From Bacillus sp. SORGH_AS_0510 (lineage in GTDB: Bacteria > Bacillota > Bacilli > Bacillales > Cytobacillaceae), in the NCBI RefSeq assembly GCF_030818775.1, contig NZ_JAUTAU010000001.1:1430001-1494000 (forward strand): 64,000 nucleotides of DNA, read 5' to 3'. Below are positions 58,530-64,000 of this stretch, piece by piece. The number at the start of each line of letters is the position of its first letter. Within the stretch, counting starts at the first letter, position 1. The notes beneath the pieces were generated by a model. That model saw only the letters and a list, made by a program, of their open reading frames with translations. It had not been told where the DNA came from and ran no database searches. Position numbers and translations under genes: made by a program.

Positions 58530-58605
58530 GGGGCCTTAGCTCAGCTGGGAGAGCGCCTGCTTTGCACGCAGGAGGTCAGCGGTTCGATCCCGCTAGGCTC
58601 CACCA
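58530..58605 (+). tRNA. tRNA-Ala(TGC)
   Basis: Anticodon stem-loop CCTGC-TTTGCAC-GCAGG. CCA encoded. Confidence 0.96.
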
Positions 58606-58623
58606 TAATTTTAATAACTATTT

Positions 58624-58700
58624 GGCGGTGTAGCTCAGCTGGCTAGAGCGTACGGTTCATACCCGTAAGGTCGGGGGTTCGATCCCCTCCGCCGCTACCA
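58624..58700 (+). tRNA. tRNA-Met(CAT), elongator-type
   Basis: Anticodon stem-loop TACGG-TTCATAC-CCGTA. The acceptor GGCGGTG starts with a paired G, so it is not the initiator. CCA encoded. The lysidine-Ile2 role is more likely for the CAT tRNA at 58858. Confidence 0.85.
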
Positions 58701-58716
58701 AATATTTAATGAACTT

Positions 58717-58743
58717 GGACCTTTAGCTCAGCTGGTTAGAGCA
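58717..58743 (+). pseudogene. 5' fragment of a duplicated CAT-anticodon tRNA gene
   Basis: 27 bases identical to the 5' end of the tRNA at 58858 (GGACCTTTAGCTC..., through the D-arm), breaking off before the anticodon arm. With upstream flank the match is 32 bases (58712-58743 versus 58853-58884). It cannot form a tRNA. Confidence 0.9.
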
Positions 58744-58857
58744 ACGAGCAAGGCTCCAATGAAAATGCAACGAGTTGTCACCATCGAGCTGCTACTTGAG
58801 TATGCTTTCTGAGATGGGACAGACGGTTTTAATATTATGGTAATAGAACTTCAACTT

Positions 58858-58934
58858 GGACCTTTAGCTCAGCTGGTTAGAGCAGACGGCTCATAACCGT
58901 CCGGTCGTAGGTTCGAGTCCTACAAGGTCCACCA
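58858..58934 (+). tRNA. tRNA with CAT anticodon, probably Ile2 (lysidine) type
   Basis: Anticodon stem-loop GACGG-CTCATAA-CCGTC. CCA encoded. By position (Met, this gene, Ser) it matches the gene I recall as Ile(CAT) in B. subtilis trnB; elongator Met is the alternative. TilS recognition would decide. Confidence 0.85.
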
Positions 58935-58952
58935 TTATCTTTTATATAATAT

Positions 58953-59045
58953 GGAGGAATACCCAAGTCCGGCTGAAGGGATCGGTCTTGAAAACCGACA
59001 GGCGGGTTAAACCGCGCGGGGGTTCGAATCCCTCTTCCTCCGCCA
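58953..59045 (+). tRNA. tRNA-Ser(TGA)
   Basis: Anticodon stem-loop TCGGT-CTTGAAA-ACCGA, long class II variable arm. CCA encoded. Confidence 0.95.
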
Positions 59046-59076
59046 TATTATTTCAGAATTAAATAGTTTTTACCGT

Positions 59077-59150
<74 letters not shown>

Positions 59151-59153
59151 TAT

Positions 59154-59230
59154 GGTCCGGTAGTTCAGTTGGTTAGAATGCCTGCCTGTCACGCAGGAGG
59201 TCGCGGGTTCGAGTCCCGTCCGGACCGCCA
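59154..59230 (+). tRNA. tRNA-Asp(GTC)
   Basis: Anticodon stem-loop CCTGC-CTGTCAC-GCAGG. CCA encoded. Confidence 0.96.
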
Positions 59231-59236
59231 TATGTT

Positions 59237-59312
59237 GGCTCAGTAGCTCAGTCGGTAGAGCAAAGGACTGAAAATCCTTGTGTCGGCGGTTCGATTCCGT
59301 CCTGAGCCACCA
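59237..59312 (+). tRNA. tRNA-Phe(GAA)
   Basis: Anticodon stem-loop AAGGA-CTGAAAA-TCCTT. CCA encoded. Confidence 0.96.
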
Positions 59313-59338
59313 TTTTAATTAAATATAGTTTTTATTGT

Positions 59339-59415
59339 GGCGATTGTGGCGAAGTGGTTAACGCACCTGATTGTGGTTCAGGCATTCGTGGGTTCGATTC
59401 CCATCAGTCGCCCCA
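59339..59415 (+). tRNA. tRNA-His(GTG)
   Basis: Anticodon loop TTGTGGT. The gene encodes the extra G(-1) opposite C73 that marks tRNA-His. CCA encoded. Confidence 0.95.
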
Positions 59416-59423
59416 TTTATTTT

Positions 59424-59497
59424 GCGGGTGTAGTTTACTGGTAAAACCTCAGCCTTCCAAGCTGATGTAGTGGGTTCGATTCCCATCACCCGCTCCA
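59424..59497 (+). tRNA. tRNA-Gly(TCC)
   Basis: Anticodon stem-loop TCAGC-CTTCCAA-GCTGA. CCA encoded. Confidence 0.96.
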
Positions 59498-59503
59498 AAA
59501 TGT

Positions 59504-59580
<77 letters not shown>

Positions 59581-59588
59581 TATATTAT

Positions 59589-59663
59589 TCCGCAGTAGCT
59601 CAGTGGTAGAGCTATCGGCTGTTAACCGATCGGTCGTAGGTTCGAGTCCTACCTGCGGAGCCA
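59589..59663 (+). tRNA. tRNA-Asn(GTT)
   Basis: Anticodon stem-loop ATCGG-CTGTTAA-CCGAT. CCA encoded. Confidence 0.96.
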
Positions 59664-59668
59664 TTATA

Positions 59669-59758
59669 GAGAAGTACCCAAGTGGCTCAAGGGGCTCCCC
59701 TGCTAAGGGAGTAGGTCGGGTAACCGGCGCGAGGGTTCGAATCCCTTCTTCTCTGCCA
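59669..59758 (+). tRNA. tRNA-Ser(GCT)
   Basis: Anticodon stem-loop CTCCC-CTGCTAA-GGGAG, long variable arm. CCA encoded. Confidence 0.95.
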
Positions 59759-59766
59759 TAGATTTT

Positions 59767-59838
59767 GGCCCCTTGGTCAAGCGGTTAAGACACCGCCCTT
59801 TCACGGCGGTAACACGGGTTCGAATCCCGTAGGGGTCA
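59767..59838 (+). tRNA. tRNA-Glu(TTC)
   Basis: Anticodon stem-loop CCGCC-CTTTCAC-GGCGG. CCA not encoded (TAA follows discriminator A). Last gene of the rrn-tRNA unit. Confidence 0.95.
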
Positions 59839-59843
59839 TAAAA

Positions 59844-59876
59844 AAAACTGATGATAAAGTATCATCAGTTTTTTTT
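59844..59876 (+). terminator. Terminator of the rrn-tRNA unit
   Basis: AAACTGATGAT, AAAGT loop, ATCATCAGTTTTTTTT: a strong stem with eight T residues. Confidence 0.92.
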
Positions 59877-59950
59877 GTTCCTTTTTAAAGGAAGATTGGA
59901 AATGATTATTGTTTAAGTACACTCAGTTATATTTATTCCTGAGTAATTTA

Positions 59951-60238
59951 GGTAACGTAGAGGTGCTCTACGTTACCGAGCAGAACAAAAAAAATCTAGT
60001 TGGGTAACGTGGAGGTGCTCTACGTGACCGAGCAGAACAAAAAAAATCTAGTTGGTTAACGTAGCCTGCTTCTACGTTACCCATTGCAGCGTGAAAACCC
60101 TATTCAAGTCACGTAGACCACTTCTATATGACCCAAATTGTTATCCAGGTCCTGTTTGGGTAACATAGACGACATGTCCGTTACCCAATGCTGCATTCTC
60201 GACTTAATAGGGTAACGTAGATGCCCTACATGTGACGA
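59951..60238. repeat. Six-unit tandem array of palindromic hairpins, 52-bp period
   Basis: The TAACGTAG core (or TCACGTAG, TAACATAG) starts at 59953, 60005, 60057, 60109, 60161 and 60213, exactly 52 bp apart. Each unit is a palindrome of about 27 bp (best: GGTAACGTAGAG-GTG-CTCTACGTTACC at 59951-59977) plus a 25-bp spacer. Spacers 1 and 2 are identical (GAGCAGAACAAAA, then AAAATCTAGTTG); the others differ. Conservation falls from left to right. Confidence 0.9.
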
Positions 60239-60691
60239 GTCTAGCAAAAAGTTCACCACTCCATTTACCGTGACTATTTCCTCATACACTAGCCAAAAAG
60301 ACCCTGTACTCAATTTTAAGAACAATTCACAAAACAATACATAAAATTATTATCTTAAAATAACAAATCCGCAAATCTCCATCCCGAATAAATATTGATA
60401 ACGCTTACAAAACTCTGCATTTCTTGAAATTTCACTCCTTTAATGTGATATAAATCAAATAATTTTTTTATTGTATTTTAAATAAAAAATTCAAAAAAAC
60501 TTTAAAGATTCCTGTCGAATAACGATGGATTATTTGTCGTTTTGTGTTGAATATTGATGATAATTGAAACTTTCTAGAACATTAAATCAGTAATTGTCAG
60601 AAAAGATAAAAAAGTTTTTGGAGGCATATCATCTATTTGGAATTATAATTGGTCTTTGAAATACATATTTTCAATGGGGATGAGGTTAGCC
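60239..60691. other. AT-rich intergenic region before glgB
   Basis: No convincing gene. It contains the cre-like site (60395-60409) and, near 60622-60629, GGCATATC, which is close to a sigma-E -35 element. The matching -10 is weak, so I do not call a promoter. Confidence 0.45.
60395..60409 (+). promoter_or_regulatory. Candidate cre site (CcpA operator) upstream of the glycogen operon
   Basis: TTGATAACGCTTACA matches the cre consensus WTGNAARCGNWWWCA at all but one position (T for A at position 5). It lies about 290 bases before glgB. Catabolite control of glycogen synthesis is plausible. Confidence 0.5.
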
Positions 60692-62635
60692 ATGACAGTG
60701 AACACGTTATTTCCTACTGATTACCAGCTGCACTTATTTCATGAAGGAAACTTCTTTCAAAGTCATCAGCTTTTTGGCGCTCATATCTTCAGGAATTCCA
60801 ACCACGTTTTTACACGATTTTGTGTATGGGCACCTAATGCCCATCAAATAAGACTTGTAGGTGATTTTAACAACTGGAATGGTGAAGGGTATGAATTAGA
60901 AAGAGTGAACAACGAAGGCGTTTGGATTCTAATTTTGAATCAAGACTTAACAGGAAGTATTTATAAGTATGAAATTTTCTCACAAACTGGTGAGACACTC
61001 CTTAAGTCAGATCCATTCGCGTTTTATTCTGAAATAAGACCAATGACTGCTTCTGTTGTTTATTCACTAGATAACTATAAGTGGCAAGATAGTCATTGGA
61101 TGAACCAAAGAGGTAAAAAGAACTTCCTATCCGAACCTGCCATCATTTATGAAGTTCATTTGGGTTCGTGGAAGAAGAAAGCCAAAGAAGACTTCTTAAC
61201 CTATAAAGAATTGGCTACAGAACTTATACCGTATGTAATTGAACATGGATTTACACATATAGAGCTGTTGCCACTTGTTGAGCATCCGCTCGACGCATCG
61301 TGGGGTTACCAGGGTACAGGTTATTTTTCTGTTACTTCAAGGTATGGAAACACAGATGATTTTCGTTATTTTGTAGATCAATGTCACCAAAACGGTATAG
61401 GTGTCATTCTGGATTGGGTTCCAGGGCACTTTTGCAAGGATGCACACGGACTCTACCGCTTTGATGGTACACATATTTATTCCTATACGCATGAAAGGGA
61501 CAGAGAAAACCCTGTATGGGGGACAGCAAACTTTGACCTTGGAAAAGGTGAAGTACAAAGCTTCCTTATCTCAAATGCTCGTTTTTGGATGGATGCATTC
61601 CATATCGACGGATTCCGAATGGATGCGGTGGCAAATATCATTTACTGGCCAAATATATCCAACGAGAAGTGCGAAAATCCATATGGAATAAATTTCTTGA
61701 AAAAATTAAATCAGGAAATCCACGAATATGATCCACATTTTTTGATGATTGGAGAAGATTCAACTGATTTCCCACAAGTTACGACTCCTGTTCATTATGG
61801 AGGTCTTGGCTTTGACTATAAATGGAATATGGGCTGGATGAACGACATGCTTGAATATATGGAAACCCCTCCGTTTGCACGGCAGCAGGTCCATTCAAAA
61901 GTTACTTTTTCACTTTTATATGCATTTTCAGAAAACTTTATGCTCCCCTTTTCGCATGATGAGGTTGTCCATGGAAAGAAGTCCCTTTTAGATAAGATGC
62001 CAGGCGAATATTGGGAAAAATTTGCTCAATTAAGGCTATTACTTGGCTATATGTTTGCACATCCTGGGAAAAAGCTTCTTTTCATGGGATTTGAATTGGG
62101 ACAGTTCGCGGAGTGGAAGGATAAAGAGCAGCTTGATTGGCACTTAATGGACTATGAGATGCATCGTTACTTAAATGACTATGTCAAGTATTTAACAAAG
62201 CTATATAAGCGTTCTAAAGCCTTATATGAGATAGACCATTTACAGGATGGTTTTCAATGGATTGATGTAAATAACAGCCACCAATCGATTTTCTCTTTTA
62301 TCAGAAGAGGGAAGAAGGAAGAGGAACATTTAATCATTATTTGTAACTTTACAGGAGTTAGTTACCCAATTTATAAAATCGGAGTTCCTCAACTCGGGGA
62401 GTATCGAGAAATTTTTACTAGTGACCAAACAGAATACGGTGGAAATGGAGTAGTTAATAAAAAGACGATTGTTGCATTAGATGAGCCATTCCATGGTCAA
62501 GCGTATTCTATTGACATCAAAATTCCCGCTTATGGTTTTCAAATAATTAGACCGGTTAAAAAACGAAAGGAGAGGAAAGGAAATGGCAAAGAAAAAGTGC
62601 GTAGCCATGCTATTAGCAGGAGGGAAAGGAAGTAG
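60692..62635 (+). CDS. glgB: 1,4-alpha-glucan branching enzyme
   Basis: A GH13 branching enzyme of 647 residues if started at ATG 60692, behind GATGAGG. ATGs at 60674 and 60680 and an open frame to 60656 are alternatives, but the family N-terminus ([20 protein letters not shown]) fits the short form. CBM48 covers about 30-120. The catalytic domain has GFRMDAV (nucleophile Asp), GEDSTDFP (acid Glu) and [12 protein letters not shown] (transition-state Asp). It makes alpha-1,6 branches in glycogen. The 3' end overlaps glgC by 53 bases. Confidence 0.95.
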   Translation: MTVNTLFPTDYQLHLFHEGNFFQSHQLFGAHIFRNSNHVFTRFCVWAPNAHQIRLVGDFNNWNGEGYELERVNNEGVWILILNQDLTGSIYKYEIFSQTGETLLKSDPFAFYSEIRPMTASVVYSLDNYKWQDSHWMNQRGKKNFLSEPAIIYEVHLGSWKKKAKEDFLTYKELATELIPYVIEHGFTHIELLPLVEHPLDASWGYQGTGYFSVTSRYGNTDDFRYFVDQCHQNGIGVILDWVPGHFCKDAHGLYRFDGTHIYSYTHERDRENPVWGTANFDLGKGEVQSFLISNARFWMDAFHIDGFRMDAVANIIYWPNISNEKCENPYGINFLKKLNQEIHEYDPHFLMIGEDSTDFPQVTTPVHYGGLGFDYKWNMGWMNDMLEYMETPPFARQQVHSKVTFSLLYAFSENFMLPFSHDEVVHGKKSLLDKMPGEYWEKFAQLRLLLGYMFAHPGKKLLFMGFELGQFAEWKDKEQLDWHLMDYEMHRYLNDYVKYLTKLYKRSKALYEIDHLQDGFQWIDVNNSHQSIFSFIRRGKKEEEHLIIICNFTGVSYPIYKIGVPQLGEYREIFTSDQTEYGGNGVVNKKTIVALDEPFHGQAYSIDIKIPAYGFQIIRPVKKRKERKGNGKEKVRSHAISRRERK

Positions 62636-63728
62636 ACTTAATTCCCTTACAAAGGATTTAGCAAAGCCAGCTGTACCGTTTGGGGGTAAATATCGAATTA
62701 TCGATTTTACACTTAGCAATTGTGCCAATTCTGGGATAGATACAGTCGGAGTACTTACACAATATCAGCCATTATTGCTTAATTCTTATATTGGAATTGG
62801 CAGTGCTTGGGACCTTGATCGTAAGGATGGTGGTGTAACGGTTTTACCGCCATATAGCGAGTCTTCAGAAGTCAAGTGGTATACAGGTACAGCAAGTGCT
62901 ATTTATCAGAATTTAAATTATTTGAAGCAATATCAGCCTGAGTATGTATTAATCCTCTCTGGAGACCACATTTACAAAATGAATTACGAAGGTATGCTTG
63001 ATTATCATATTCAAAAAAGAGCAGACGTAACCATTTCCTTAATTGAGGTACCATGGGTGGAAGCAAGCCGATTCGGCATAATGAATACAAATGAGGATAT
63101 GAGAATCGTAGAGTTTGAGGAAAAGCCTGCGAATCCAAAAAATAATTTAGCCTCCATGGGCATTTATATTTTCAGTTGGAATGTACTAAAGGAATTTTTA
63201 GAAATGGATGACCGAAAAGCAGGTTCAAGTCATGACTTTGGTAAAGATGTAATTCCAATGCTCTTAGAGGAAAATAAAAAATTGTTTGCCTATCCATTTA
63301 AAGGCTATTGGAAGGATGTCGGTACTGTACAAAGCCTTTGGGAAGCAAACATGGACCTGTTAGGTGAAGACTGTGAGTTAGATTTGTTTGATCATGACTG
63401 GAGAATTTATTCCGTAAATCCGAACCAACCTCCGCAATATATCTCTCCGAATGCAATTGTAAAAGAATCATTGATAAACGAGGGATGTACCATTGATGGA
63501 GAAATTGATAAATCAGTATTATTTCAAGGTGTGACCGTAGGGAATGGATCGATTATTAAAGAGTCCGTCATTATGCCGGATGCTACCATTGGTGAAAATT
63601 GCCTAATTGAAAAGGCAATTGTACCGTGTGATGTTCAAGTACCAGATGGAACAGTCATCCGCTCTTATGATGATGAGATTGTTTTAGTAACTCAAGAAAT
63701 GTTAAGCGGACTATATCCTGCTTTTTAA
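62583..63728 (+). CDS. glgC: Glucose-1-phosphate adenylyltransferase, catalytic subunit
   Basis: An ADP-glucose pyrophosphorylase of 381 residues that forms ADP-glucose from ATP and glucose-1-phosphate. The nucleotidyl-transferase start [35 protein letters not shown] is intact, with [13 protein letters not shown] (metal Asp), IVEFEEKP and [11 protein letters not shown] left-handed beta-helix ends the protein ([14 protein letters not shown] and repeats). AGGAGAGGAAAGGAA precedes the ATG inside glgB. It pairs with GlgD, which starts 69 bases downstream. Confidence 0.96.
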   Translation: MAKKKCVAMLLAGGKGSRLNSLTKDLAKPAVPFGGKYRIIDFTLSNCANSGIDTVGVLTQYQPLLLNSYIGIGSAWDLDRKDGGVTVLPPYSESSEVKWYTGTASAIYQNLNYLKQYQPEYVLILSGDHIYKMNYEGMLDYHIQKRADVTISLIEVPWVEASRFGIMNTNEDMRIVEFEEKPANPKNNLASMGIYIFSWNVLKEFLEMDDRKAGSSHDFGKDVIPMLLEENKKLFAYPFKGYWKDVGTVQSLWEANMDLLGEDCELDLFDHDWRIYSVNPNQPPQYISPNAIVKESLINEGCTIDGEIDKSVLFQGVTVGNGSIIKESVIMPDATIGENCLIEKAIVPCDVQVPDGTVIRSYDDEIVLVTQEMLSGLYPAF

Positions 63729-63797
63729 ATCACATTTGAGGGCTAGAAAGGCCCCAAATACAAGAGTTTTTCATTTTATATACTGGAGGGGTTCGGA

Positions 63798-64000
63798 GTG
63801 AAAAGAAAGCTTTTAGGCGTCATTGATGCCACTACTTACCATGAGGATTTAGAAGATTTATTAACTCACCGTTCACTGGCTGCGTTGCCTTTCGCGGGTA
63901 GATACCGCATTATTGATTTTGTTTTATCGAATATGGTGAATTCAGGGATTCGAAGTGTGGCTATTTTTCCAAAGATGCAGTACCGTTCACTCATGGATCA
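63798..64000 (+). CDS. glgD: GlgD-like ADP-glucose pyrophosphorylase subunit, 5' part (runs off window)
   Basis: The first 67 codons of the regulatory-type subunit, from GTG 63798 behind GGAGGGG. KRKLLGVIDATTYHEDLEDL is followed by SLAALPFAGRYRIIDFVLSNMVNSG. Like other GlgD proteins it lacks the GGxGxRL catalytic loop at the N-terminus that GlgC has. It completes the glgB-glgC-glgD order seen in B. subtilis, where glgA and glgP follow. Confidence 0.92.
   Translation, partial: MKRKLLGVIDATTYHEDLEDLLTHRSLAALPFAGRYRIIDFVLSNMVNSGIRSVAIFPKMQYRSLMD

Noticed and set aside
59951..60238. CRISPR-like look: repeats of about 27 bp and spacers of 25 bp
   Set aside because: Repeats diverge strongly, two spacers are identical, spacers are shorter than usual, and no cas gene or leader is present. 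A tandem hairpin array explains it better.
60104..60337. 77-codon open frame on the minus strand
   Set aside because: It lies in the 52-bp hairpin array, with no start signal and a composition set by the repeats.

Overview
The window looks like a chromosomal segment of a low-GC, endospore-forming Gram-positive of the family Bacillaceae. The 16S/23S/5S operon is of Bacillus type. It is followed by a tRNA cluster in the order I recall for B. subtilis trnB. Spore genes (a YjcZ-type 31-residue protein, a CotF-like coat protein), a T-box before serA and bdbCD-type genes agree with this. From memory the 16S variable region is Neobacillus-like, but I could not run a search.

Region 1 (1-15994, all plus strand) is an exopolysaccharide/capsule locus of the Wzx/Wzy type. 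It holds a priming sugar transferase (cut by the window edge), a DegT-type aminotransferase, a SinR-like regulator, a degenerate SGNH protein, a chain-length/tyrosine-kinase/phosphatase trio, a Wzy-like polymerase, an APH-fold phosphotransferase, a MurJ-family flippase and two glycosyltransferases (GT4 and GT14-like). Its 3' end carries an unusual module: two GNAT/FemAB-like acyltransferases, a fold-III PLP decarboxylase and an ATP-grasp ligase. This suggests amino-acid or amine decoration of the polymer.

Region 2 (16000-31550) is housekeeping and sporulation: a frameshifted lactonase, bdbD/bdbC, a YjcZ peptide, a lipoprotein, a Dps-family protein, a LysM/SleB-type hydrolase, a HAD phosphatase, serA with its own promoter and T-box, the hom-thrC-thrB operon, a membrane GGDEF-EAL protein and an SDR.

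Region 3 (31653-46888) is a catabolic island. A 1082-residue ATPase/BTAD regulator precedes a LivKGFHM-type ABC transporter (LivK frameshifted), a 59-residue unknown, a KAS III-like enzyme, an alpha/beta hydrolase, an SDR and an acyl-CoA ligase. The same 18-bp direct-repeat motif lies upstream of both the transporter operon and the acyl-CoA ligase gene, so I infer one regulon. A truncated alcohol dehydrogenase, a LysR regulator and an SCP2 protein follow.

Region 4 (46926-52130) has an RBBP9-like hydrolase, a DEAD-box helicase, an ActP/DUF485 acetate uptake pair, tRNA-Ala(GGC) and an MgtC-family protein.

Region 5 (52350-59876) is an rRNA operon with tandem promoters and visible precursor-processing stems, followed by 21 intact tRNAs and one truncated tRNA copy. 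Region 6 (59951-64000) has a 52-bp-period hairpin array, a candidate cre site and the start of the glycogen operon glgB-glgC-glgD.

Non-coding repeats are the most unusual content. They comprise a two-copy MITE-like family, a three-copy hairpin family that always starts within 10 nt of a stop codon in the same relative orientation, a 7-unit array of exactly 21 bp and a 6-unit palindrome array of exactly 52 bp. No transposase, integrase or cas gene is present.
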